64,000 bases of DNA from Klebsormidium nitens (Eukaryota; Streptophyta; Klebsormidiophyceae; Klebsormidiales; Klebsormidiaceae), in NCBI GenBank assembly GCA_000708835.1, contig DF236996.1, forward strand, positions 188,160 through 252,159. Reading direction: 5' to 3'. A program made the position numbers and the translations under genes. Positions 44,521-56,400 of this stretch are shown here, piece by piece. The stretch's first letter is position 1, and each line of letters starts with the position of its first letter. The notes beneath the pieces were generated by a model, which saw nothing but the letters and a program-made list of their open reading frames with translations, searched no databases and was not told the DNA's origin.

Positions 44521-46436
44521 CTTATCCGCGAGAGTACTAGCGTAATCAAATCTGGCTTTCATTTTTTAGGCTAGCTGCATGCAAGAAGTTGGTAAAAGCT
44601 GTGGAGAGACATATTTCCAGATAAAGGTGCACCGCCTGTAGAGCTTGAGTGCGACTCAAGCGCCTTCTCGTGCTGTTGAGGTCTCGAGTCCAACACTACA
44701 GGTTCGTCGCATGATCAGCCGCTACTTGAGTTCCGCTATCAGGCAACTTCCGGTTCCCTGGGCCTTTTGTTTCATGCATGTAGCACGCTAGCCTACTTTT
44801 TAATTGTTGATACTTTACTTCATGCTGCCCAAAGCATGACAGTATGACTTTTGGACGACTTGGCCAAGTTTTGGCCCTAAAGCTTAGTTGATCTATCAAC
44901 TGATCCATTCAAGTCGTTCAGTCCTGCACTCTGCTATTCTGATCGGTGAAGATCATCGACTTAGTATCTTGCCAGAACTCTCGTCATGACTCGACGTCGG
45001 AGATCTCCCCTTTAGTACCTCAGAAGCTGACTAAACGTTTATAGTTTATGCTATCATGACGTGGCGGGCCCCAACACGACGGCCGGTGGGTGGAACGGTC
45101 TGCACGGTTGGTCTGAGTGATTGACCAATGATACTTCAAGTGTCTCCACCGGACGTTTGCAAGCATGGACCAGACCTATTGATAAAGTCAGAATTGGAAT
45201 TTTTCACTTAAAGTCGAACACGACATGCATGGTCACATATTTTCGGGCGTTTTGATCGAGGCCGGGCTCGTACCGGGTACTGCCCCATGAGCTCACATCG
45301 TGGTCACTGGATCAATTGCTCAACACCACATATATAACGGGCGGGCCCGGGCTCAATGGTCGACGAGTCAGTACTACGCGTTGTCAAGCAATCATGCGTG
45401 TCGGCTTGGTTGTCGGATTATTGTCGTTGCGTGTTCATGCAGAAGCAAGGCTGACGGTATGTTCGTACCCGCCATCCATCCACGGCCTAGGCGCGCGGCG
45501 TGCGGCGGAGGCCCTATAGCCACGTCATGATGCATAGTGCATGGGGAGGTGCCAGAGCTGCTTGGACCAAATTTCGCCTTCCGGTTCAACAAGGAATCGG
45601 CAAACAACATCAGTGAGCGAAGCGTCTCAATTCTTCTATCTGAATTCTTCTATCTGAATGTTCATCGAAGCTCAGAAGAATCTGAACATGAAGGAGCTGA
45701 TAAACGGCTTTTCAACGCCGTTCCGCAACTTGCATGAGGGCTCCGGATTCCTCAATTCCACCGGGGCTAAACAATTTGCACTAGCACCGTCAATGCTTCC
45801 AGTTGAGGATCAGACTTCAATTCAGCCAAAAATGACATCTTTCTGGTCACTGTACTCGCTCACCGACTATACAATTCGCCTTTCATATCCCTGCAGACAA
45901 AAGAAGCACCTTGAGTTTCAGGAGGTGCAGCTAGCGTGATTTGTGCCGTTTTAGCGGGACTGACGACAGTGCGGAGGGCCGAGCCGTTGGTCCGAGCGCT
46001 TTCAGCCTCTGTGCGAATGAGCGTGGCTGCAAGCCCCACTGACTTGACTTAACACTGGGGCTCACGATTATGCCAGTGATCCTGGAGATGCTGCCTCAAA
46101 ACAGAACTCCAATCCACCAAGCTTCGCCAGTAGATTCAGGAGCGAGAAACGTCGAGGAACTCAAACCAGCGAACTTCTTGGGACCCGCTTTTCAAAGCCG
46201 ACGTCTTTTTACCTCGACTAAAAAGCGTGTCTCAAATCATCTTTGTAAGGCCTGATCTGCCTCGTGGTGACTCCAACCTTGCAGTCGGCACCTCCTGGCC
46301 CACTTTCCCAAAGGCCAGACCTCTGCACTTTATGACACATTCTTAGAAGCTCGTTGCCTTCTTGTTAAAGTTTCTGACAATCCTGAGGGATCCATCGACG
46401 GGGAGAAATGAACCCCTCACCACTGCGCTAAGCTCC
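44520..46436. other. Intergenic, no gene recognised
   Basis: Between the right palindrome arm and the third BTB gene no coherent exons are seen. A TATA-like ACATATATAA lies at about 45328. The segment 45540-45940 has small open frames but nothing recognisable. Confidence 0.45.
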
Positions 46437-49412
46437 TTAAACTCGAGGCTGCGGGGCCTCAACCGGCGTCGTGAGAGACCGTTGCAGGGCTGCCACGTTG
46501 GACAGCTGTTCCACGGAGAGCTCATCCCAGCGCAACCCGTTTTGCAGGTCGTCTTTCATAATCTGCAGAGCGAGAGAAACGCGAGAAGATGGTTGCGGCA
46601 TCTGTCTCTCCAGTGCTCCGATCAGACTGAAATCAGGATGCACAGACGCGCAGGCCAAACTGCACAGGTTCGATGAGTGGTGGGAGGTCGAGTTTGAAAG
46701 TTTAGACAGCAGCGAAGCTTGTAGAATGATCTCGTCGCCTTTCGGAGGGAAGGCACTTCAAGAAGCTCGATGTCAAAAGTCAACAACTTCAAGGAAGTAC
46801 AGGGGAATTTGAAATATGCTCGAATGCCGATTCGACTGTGGCTTGCTCGGCTGAGCAGCTTTTGAAGCATCAGGCGATATCAGGTTTGCAAGCTTCCACG
46901 AACGTCCAGGGTACAGGCTATTTGAGCAGCAGTCAGGACGTTGTGTCAATGATGTCCTGCTTGTTCTCACGGGATGCTTGCAACCGAGGCTGGATCCGAA
47001 CACAAATCAGTCTCCGTATCGAGGTCTCATGACATCTTACTTCGATGCATACTTTCAGTTGTGAAGGTTCGATAGGTGCACTTTTCCTGTCTACGTAGAG
47101 GCTGCCCAGACTAGTATCGCAAGAACGCATGAAGCGTTGCAAAACCACGCAAACTCGCCCTCATACCTTTGCTAATCACCGCTTCCATTGACATACGAGG
47201 AACTGATATTCCTGCCTGGCGGAAGCAGCCTCCGAAGCTTATAAGTTGTCAAACCTGAAGCTTCAATACCACGCTTCTCAAGGCATCCGCACAATATGGA
47301 ATTCACGAGCTCACCTTTACAACCTGCTTTTTGATAGCGCTCGCATCAACGCCGTGCTCCTTAAGCAGCCACGCGAGCCATGAGTCCATGTTGGCTGACG
47401 TCACCAGAACCATCTGGATGACGTCAGCACAGAGGGCGGGCACCCCACAGGCGTCGGCCAGAGACAATATGTCCTGCAGATGGTAAGAGAATCATCGGCT
47501 TCCACGACAAACCGGCAGCGAATCTCAGACCTTGATTGAGATACTGAGGGCTGACAACGACCGATAATTGCTTTGCAGACCGAAAAGTTGAGTCTCTTCA
47601 GACCTTTGATGATCTTATGAGGCAGATAAAAAGTAATGCCTGCCTTCATGTCAAGGAACCAACAAGCGCTGGTTTTAAACAGCAGCAGCGGATATCTGCT
47701 CCCTTTCCAGCTCCAGTCAACAGTAACAATCCGCAATTTTGGGAGCAAGGAACACAAGTCAGTTGACACAGGCTTCGATGATCACAAAGCAATGCCCGTC
47801 CTGTTCCTCGCCCTTGTCACGCCCCTTGGCCTTCTGAATTCATGATTGGTTGGACCAAGATAGAACATGTAAACCATTTCGGTTCAAGCCAGATGAAAGT
47901 ATATCCAACTCTATCTCAAACGTCGAGTCCGCACCTGGAGTAGCCGCCCCGACGTTGGCTCGATCCTAAAGACAGAACGGGTGTCCCCGTAAACATAGTC
48001 CAGAAAGGCAACAATAGCTCCTTTCGTGACAGTAGCTGGAAGCTCAAGTCGCAGCTTGTTGTGCAGATTCCAGGCTGTGTTTCCTGACCACTCTCCTCGG
48101 AGCTTCGCCTCAAAGTACGGAATCTCGACCAAGACCGCCGAGTGGGCCGGTACTTCTACGCCCTCCTGCGAATCGAGGGGACGCAAGATAACCCAAACGT
48201 CAGTTCTGATAACCAATAACTTAGATGTAACCACTTCTCTTCAACCCCTAGATTGGACCCCTAGAGGACTAGACCCCAACTTGTTGATAATTTGAACGAT
48301 TCTGGAGAGACAATTCTTCCCTAATGTCGTTCAACTGATGTGGAGTCAGCTGCATAAGGAACCTTGGATGATTCAGAGGGGGCTCTTCCTGCGAGATAAG
48401 AGAGCACAACCTACTTGTTCCCGAAAAGGTCAGAGCTTGATGCACTCCCATCCTGAATTACTTAAGCAGCGATAACCGCAGCTCCGTCTGGCAATGATGT
48501 CATCTATTGCTGAAACAAGCCCCCCGACCTCAAGCTCTCCGAATATTGTGACAACATGACATCCCGATTGGCACAGCTCTGCATTAGAAGAAGCTGGCAT
48601 CCTGCTTCCACCCATGGTTCCCAACAGATGTTTGTACTCCAGATTGAGCAGAAAAGCAGCTTTCTGACGTCCTTGCAGAATGCTGAGCTCACCTCGCCCA
48701 GCAAAATCAGGTCCCCCGTCCTTTCCGCCTTCTCCAATAGTGCCGTCTTAGGCTGAAGCGCCCGCTCATTGCTGAAATAGTTCCAGTTCTTCCGCGAGAA
48801 TCTTCGCTTGACTGCCAACTTTATCTCAAGCATAACGAAGTCATTCTGGACGCCAAAGATCTGGAACAGGGGCCCTAATCGAGCGGAGGCGTCACGAGAA
48901 TTCTTTAGGGACCTTTGGGCCTTGAAAGACCCATCCGCTCTCAGCTCGGCCTCCCAGGCAGACACCAAATAGACGCCAGGTCTCCCAAAGTTGGGGCCTT
49001 CATCAGGAGCAGGAATGGGTTGCAGTCCTTCCTTGAGCGCGCAGACATCCCAGATGTGCCGACCATTGTGTGCATCCGGTTCACTTTGCTGGTGAACACT
49101 CAACCTCGCACAGCCCGCTTGATACCCAGGCTTTGCCCCTGACAGGGGCACAGCTAGCGTGTACAGGGTCGTAGCTCCTGCATCTTCTATGACGAAGATC
49201 CTGTAGGAGAAGTGATACTCCTGAATAACATCAGGGCATTGGTTTCCCTGGGGGACTTTGGGGGCTGCTGACGAAGAGCCTGGGATGCTCTTTGCATTTG
49301 GTTGTGAAGGGACCAGATTTGGCTGGTTTTTAGATACATCTGCCCGTCGAGGAGCGGGGTCCAGTATCACGACCTCGGTAGCGTAGGGCATTAGGAAAGT
49401 CGTGCTATCCAT
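46437..49412 (-). CDS. BTB/POZ domain protein with unrecognised N-terminal domain
   Basis: Minus-strand exon 1 is 49412-48693 (240 codons, ATG start). A BTB exon ends at the donor 47935/47934; its secure part starts at 48165, and an upstream TDVWVILRPLDSQ is probably also coding, possibly through a small exon EEPPLNHP near 48390. Next are 47473-47315 (159 nt) and the last exon 46562-46437 (TAA). BTB signatures are VPAHSAVLVEIPYFEAKLRG, FLDYVYGDTRS and DILSLADACGVPALCADVIQ. The first 240 residues (YHFSYRIFVIEDAGATTLYT, LIWD-type HIWDVCALKEG, VYLVSAWEAEL) form a domain I do not recognise. This gene is not a close copy of the palindrome BTB genes. A Cullin-3 adaptor role is possible by family only. 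The exon structure around 48165-48400 is uncertain. Confidence 0.72.
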
Positions 49413-50493
49413 AACGACCCTGGAGTAAGCTGGATTCGTTTTGCAGGTTCAGTTTGCTTCTGCTTAGGCCCCAATAAAGGCAGTATTGGTTTCTGCTATC
49501 CCATTTCACACTGGGCACGTGTTTGTGAAGGCAGCTCAGACTAGCGTGACACCTCAAGCTGACATGGATCTGATCCCGCAGCTAGAAGCTAATCTCCTGT
49601 CTTTTTTTTGACTGCTCAAGCTGCCCCGAAATGCCTGTCAGCATATGCGATCTTCAGCACATTTCCACCCAGAGTCAAGCTCTTCTAAAGGTGCGCTTCG
49701 CACCCCGCACTCCCCATTCTGCACATGACATTGCCCCGTCGTCCAGGTGTAAGCTCTTCAAATGATGTTCTTCGCAAGCCAGCTCTTCTCAGCTTTCCCC
49801 TTTGTCTGCTCCAGCTTTTGTAGCACTCAAATGATATTAGACAAGAGCAATGCTCACCAACTGACAGTGACTTTGAGAGCATGTGGCCGTGAATGAGCTA
49901 GCTGAGAGCTCTGTTCCGGTCTGGTTGGACTCTTGCCGCTTATAACGGAATTGGAATGCAGGTTTCATAGGCGGTCAGTGCCAGTTAACACTAACCCAAG
50001 GTGGCACACAATTAGGGTTCCGCATCGGCCTCACCAGCGCCAAAATCGCGCGCAGCTTGTAGCTCATGCAGCATTGGTCCTCGTTTCAGAGCAGGTTGAG
50101 GACGCCTTTGGAAGCTGAACAGTGACCTAATATGTATTGGAACCATCAAATTTGAATGAACGTTCTGCTGATCAAGGTAGAAATGCTCATGCAGGCGCAG
50201 GCCGACCCTGCAACCAGCTGTATCGGAGATGGATCAAAAAGTGCGTTTCAAAATCCCCAATCGTTGATCTGAATCATGCTATGGAGGTTCCTGAGCTAGT
50301 AACTTTCCTGAACACGTACAAGCACCTGCAGTCTGAAGGAATAAAAATTGCAGCCAGCGCCCCACTTTCTACATTGTGGAAAGGATCCCTGCTGAGAGGG
50401 GCCAGTCTGACAACGAAAATGTTGCAATCTTACCTGCTCACCCTCATGAGCTGCAACTTTTGAGCAGAAAGGGGCCTCAAGGCACCTAGCACA
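49413..50493. promoter_or_regulatory. Upstream region between the divergent BTB and AHI1 genes
   Basis: Both neighbours point away from this interval, so it should hold both promoters. No specific element is recognised. If the AHI1 start is at 51512 instead of 50494, the interval is 1 kb longer. Confidence 0.4.
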
Positions 50494-53400
50494 ATGGCCA
50501 TGCAGAATGTAGACTATATTGCTCTTCTTGCGGACATGCCAGGCTTCTTTGTCAAGACACGGCAGGGAGGTCCCGGAGTAGAGATCTCACAAGAAGAAGA
50601 CATTCCACAAGGATTTGGGGATAGGATACCGGTGGTTGCAGCTGGCTTGGATGTGGAGCATGGAGGTCCCTTTACCAAGGTAGGCAATTGTGTTAGCCAC
50701 TGGGGCTTTACTGCTGCCAGCTTCAGAGTCGAATCTGCCATGACGTATATCTTTGAAGCAGCATGATCTGCAGTGCAGTGTGGTGGTGAGCTCGTATTGC
50801 CCTCTTAGCAGGGAGACCCTGCAAACCTAGAAATCTGAAACGCAATTCGAGCAGGCTCTGAAGGACGGCGTGCCAGGTCAATCCGGCTTAAGAGACAGCA
50901 TTTGACACCTCGCAGGCTTGACCACAGAAGTTGCTTGATGTGAGGCCATGCCAACAGCAAGTATCAAAACGACACAGCGGCATGGTTGTTGGGGTTCAAT
51001 TTCGCATTTTTGTACTTTAGCAGGAGCGCAAGGGGGGCCATCCGGCTTCGCTTCTCAGTCGGTTGACGTCTAGAATCCTGCACAAGCAAGTCTCAAGGGG
51101 ACAAACGCAGATGGCACAGGCAAGCCCCGCTGTGCCTCTCTCCATAGACTCAGGCCTTTCCTCACAGTAGACCCAGATTTGACATACAGAGGTAGATAAG
51201 GTGAAGTTGAATGTATGAGCAAGTGCAGGACCTGACTATTGTGATATATCAGAGATGCATGCTTGTGATGTCAGCGTTACTAGCCCTGTAGAGCCCCTGG
51301 ACGGCATTCTCATAAGTGCCGACGAGCAGGGGAGATATCCAGGATGCTTTGTTACTCCGATTTCACTCAAGCTTGAATATTAACTGTACAACAGTAGTGG
51401 ACAGACAAAGCAAGTTATGTTTGAGCATAGCGACGATTTTGTTGTTGGTCCACAGATCATTGTGAAGCCGGTGGTGAATGTGACTGATCAGAAGTTCTAC
51501 CTGTGCCTTTGATGCAGATGGTGGGCTCAGAGAGTCCCCCAACACAACGCACACTGGAAGCTTCTGCAAGAGATGCCTTCGACGTTGGACAGGAGCCTCA
51601 AGCTGAGGACATGTTGCATCATGATACTTCCGAAACCAAGGCATTTGATCAAATGACAACGAAGAAGAAAGTGAGGCCTGCTTCCTATGCGGATCATTAT
51701 TACGCGACTTTCTGCATGATGATCAGAGCCAGCTTTGCGATGAAAACCAATAATAATGTGCCTTCTTCAATCCAGTCCGAATCAACACTTCTCCAGATTT
51801 CCTCTACGCTGTTTAGCAGCTTGCTACTTGTCATCTCCTCCTTTCGACCAGAGTCGTTCCGGTGCTTGTCGAGTCTTGATCGTGGAAGGAAACCCTTCGG
51901 TGATAATGAACAACGTAACTTGTTTAAGGAGTGCCAGTCAACCCCTAACCTCAACCTTCTTTGTCTGCTTTCTTAACCTTTCAGGAAACTTTTTGCAGCT
52001 GCAGATTTTCCCACTCCAGCTTTGGCCTTCCAACCACCCTTCATTCAAACTCCCCCCCGACTCTCAGTCCCCTCGGTCGCCTCTGATGTGCGCCACCCCC
52101 CACGAGCAAGCCCTGTGGCGCCCCCCCGAAACGAAATCCCTCCCTGAAGAAGGCCACATCCTGGCCCTGACGATCCACCAAGCGCAGCCCCTCGTCCCTG
52201 AGCTCAGGCTGACGTCACCAGTAGTGCGCATGCACTGTGTTGACCGGACGACCGGGCATTATTTGAAGAAGACGGACGCTGCGAGGCCGGCAGTCTTGCA
52301 CAACGAGGCGTGCGATTACATCATGCCGCTGCAGACGAAGGTGAGGCGGATGTCGGAGCAGAACATGGATGAGGTGTTGCGGTGTAAAGCGAACAAGTAG
52401 AAGTCGGGAAGAGTTGATAAAAGCTCAAGTATCTGCGGCACACAAGCAATTTTACGCGTTCGTTGGCCAACGGCAGCAGATTCGTGAACTGAAGCGTCAA
52501 GGCTTCGCAAGGGTTCATCAGTGGACTAGCCTTCGACAATATCGCAGAAGGCTTGCGTTTGCTGTACATGGGGCATAATAATTTTCAAGAACCAACCAAA
52601 CAATATCAATAGCTTTGCCCTCAAAAGTCAGCTGAATTCGTTTTTTTTGTTGCCGCCGTTGGATTTGACGCAAGCAGCCGCGTCGACGTGTCAAGCGCAG
52701 CTGGGAGCAATGCCTCCTTACTCACTAAGGCCGTCCGTTCTGTCCACTCGTCCCTCAACGATCTCATAAAGAGACTCCGAGTCGACCAAGTCCATAATAT
52801 CACCTTCAAGCCAGTTCAAGTCGGTTCCTTTTTTGCAGCCGTTCGATCTGAAGCAGGGCGGCCGCGCTGGCATCTTAAGCGTGGTTGAGAGGACTGCCTC
52901 TTGTTCAAATGAGGAGGCCGTCCGTTCTGTGGACTCGACCCTTAACAAGCTCGTAAAAGGTTTACAACAAAGTCCATCAAATTCACATTCCGAGCCAGTT
53001 GAAACCGCTCCCTTTCTTGCAGCCGTTCGATCTGAAGCAGGCGGCCGCGCCCGCCGAATAAACGAGGCGTAGGAGAAGTACTTCCTTTTTGGACGACGAG
53101 GCCGTCCGTTCCGTACGCTTGGATCTTTTGAGAGTCTTGGTAACAGACTCTACGTTATCGCTGCTATGAATTGTTGCGCAGAAAACTTCGACAGCCGAAT
53201 ACCTCAAGCGCAACGCAACTTAGAATTGACTGAACTTGTTTCCCTTCTTGCAGCCGTTCGACCTCAAGCAGGGCGGCCGCGGGGGAATCCTGTCCGCAAC
53301 TTGGGAGGAGTGCCTCCTTTTGGACGAGGAAGCCGTCCGGTTCTTCGCGCCTGATGCTTTGCTCCTGCTAGAGATTCTGCAGCTGCCGGCGTCTCTAAGC

Positions 53401-56400
53401 AAGCAGAAGCGTGGCCGGCTGACGGGGGGAGTGCCCGCATGGTAAGCCCCGCTGCGCTTAAGGACGGTAACCGGTGAAGATAGGTTTGTTGCTCTTTTGG
53501 TGGCCATACCGTGTCTCCTTTAGAGGTCTCGTTGACCATTCTCCCGCCTCCTCTTTTGTTTGAAAGCATCCCCAGTCCTCCGAACCTGCCTCTTGTAATC
53601 TAGTGAAGTTTCTCAAAAGGATCGACATTGTTTAGTATTGTTGCTGACGGCCATACCGTGTCTTTTCAGAGGTCTCGTAGATAATCCTTCCCGCTTCTTC
53701 TTTTGCAATGTGATCTCCCCAGTCCTCCGAAACCTGCCTCTTGTCGAACTTGAGTAAAACTTCCAGAAAGGACGTGATTTGACACCTAACATCGTTTGCC
53801 CTGTCCAGCGAGGCTTGCAAACGCTGTCGGCATCCAATCGAGAGTCCGACACAATAACTCTTTGTATTGCTCCGATGCATGCCGCTTTTGGCCGGAAAGG
53901 TCATACGTAGAAGAAATATGCTCGTCGAACCTCATTTAGAGCGAGAAGCGTGCTCAGAATCTGTGCTCGTATGATCAAATACCGGATCTAGCACTATCTG
54001 TGCTCGTCAAAACGCAGGCCCTTTCCTGTCCCAGGAAGCTGCTCGACGGCCACTACCGCGTCGCGTGGGCGTACCTCGCCCCGCAGTCCCCTCTCGGCCA
54101 GCCCCACCTTGGGCGGGTCTCTCTCCAGCTTTACCACTACGCTCCGCCACCCCGTTTTCGCAGCCGCGAGGCGCCGGAGGTATTCGCCACGTGGCAGTCG
54201 CTCTGCGACCCGCGCTCGAGCGCGCGCGCGCGCAGGAAGAGGGCGCGCCGGCTGCTGTACCCGGGGGCGATCGCGGTGACGACGGCGGCAGTGCCGCGGC
54301 CGCGCGCGGACACTGTGGTTGCAGCGCCGCAGGTAAGGCAGGATCCAATTTGATTAAGAAACTTTTAGAGACTTTGAAATACCTTAAAAGACTTAAACTC
54401 GTTTATTGAGAGGCGGTCTGCATATACGGCGAAGTTTATGGACAAAACGCATGTAATGTGGTCATTTTAGATTCGAACAATCTCGCCTAAAGGTTTCGCT
54501 TATGCAAGGCTTTTGCACGGAGTCCGCAACGGCCAAGGGAAAATAGTTGCTCTGGAGGCCTACAACAGACCGAGCTTCGCAATTGGCTCGCAGCCTTGCG
54601 TCGTCTTTGCTTTTGGGCCAGCATACGGTCAGACTTACGGGGTTGAATAACTAATACAAAGCTTGTGGGCCAGCTTTAGAGGCTGGAAGGATGTAATCTC
54701 TCACGCCACAGCCGTGATGTGTCAACAGTCGACCTGTCCGGACCTCTTTCAGGTGGGCGTTCGGGGCCTTTTGGCGAGCCAGGTTGAGGCCGGTCGGCTG
54801 GGCGCGGAAGATCTTCTCCAAGAGTGGCAGGACAAGAACCAGGGCGGAGAGCAGACGCGGAACGGCGAGACGGGAGGCGCGCTGCTGACGGAGGATGACG
54901 TCAGCGCGCCTCAGCACGCGCGCGCGCACCACGAGCCGTGCATCGTGCCCACGGTGTTGCAGCACCGGCTAGCCGCCGGATCGAGGTAGGCCCGTTCGAC
55001 ATAGTTCTCGACTTCAAGTCAGACAAAGAGCATGTTGACTAGGGAGTATGCTCGGGAATACAAACAAAACTAAAAACCTACACCGAGAGTTGACATGTTC
55101 CGCACCCGTACCCACACCCTAACCCCGGAACAAACCCAAGCAGGCCCCGGGGCACTTTCGTTAGTTTCCACGGCCCTTTGTCAACTAGAAATCCATTCAG
55201 CATAATCCATTCAGCGGCGTCTTGGAGAAGCCGTATTGCTGACGCTCGAAGATAACGTGGCTTTTCTGTATGATCACGATTTTCCTCGGTTTGAATTCAC
55301 TACGCATGCACGTCGCTGCCCGGTTGAGTTGGGTCTCGGGTCAAGGTCGGTTTTTGAAGAAGAGGGTGGGGTTTGTGCCTCCGGTTTTACTTATCAGCTT
55401 CGCGGCGAGATCAGGATTCAATTAGCTCCTTGTTCGGAATATACATGCATTGAAGTATGTCTGCAGCTCACCTGTTCATCCGTCCTTCACTACGAAAGAG
55501 AGGGTCACGGTCCCTTTATTTCCGTTTTTGTATCAATTTTTTCAAATCATTCTTTTGAGCATTTCTCGTTTCTAACGCAGGGGCTGCGTCCGCATCCGCT
55601 TCTCCCCAAGCGGACGATTCCTGGCAGTGGTTGCGTCCGAAGCGCTCCTCTACCCGCTCCTAGTCTTCTCCGCGCACTCGGGCGCACTGCTCGCCACCTT
55701 TCAAGGTGAACTTAAGCGCTTTTAAGCGAGAGTGGCGACAATTTTGTGCTTCCGTTTTCTCTTAAGCGAGTCTGGGTCCGCGGAAAACTCGCCTAGCGCA
55801 GGCCGTTGAAGTGAAACTTTTGACGTACTAACGATCTTTACCTGCTTTTTACGTCCTATGTCTTGAGGAAGGCCCGTCAAGTGTTGAACGACGTCTGAGA
55901 TTCTTCCTTCACAAATTACATCTTCCCCACAATAAAACCGTGTTCCCCGATTAACGTCGGGTTGAGTCCTTGGTAAGAAGCCATCAATGGGCCTTCGACG
56001 ATTGCTCCATTCTCTCCGCCTCTTTGGACTTTCCTGCCAGACTGTGGGCTTTTCGTTTTGTTTCCTCTTCGTGGCTGAAAAGCGGTCGCAACCCCCTGCT
56101 TCGATCCAACCTAAGCGAGTCTTCCTAACCGGCACTTTCTTTGTTGCTCTGTCCAGGTCATCAGTCTTTGGCATACGACCTTTCCTGGACCACCGACGAC
56201 TGCTCCATCCTCACCGCCTCCTCTGACTTCACCGCCAAACTGTGGGACTTTTCCCCGGGGCTTCGTACCGGGCGGCTAGGCGCCAGTTTAAAGCAACCGG
56301 GGGCGGCAACCGGGGGCCCGGCGACGGTGTTCCAGCACCCGTGCTACGTGTACGGCGCAGCTTTCCACCCGACGGCTCTGGCACCCAGGTAAGCTTCACT

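Noticed and set aside
44610-44700. Possible tRNA (GAGGTCTCGAGTCC resembles a T arm)
   Set aside because: No matching acceptor stem, D arm or anticodon arm could be folded around it.
50137-50463. Open frame of 108 codons upstream of AHI1
   Set aside because: No recognisable domain and no splice connection found; it may be 5' leader or chance.
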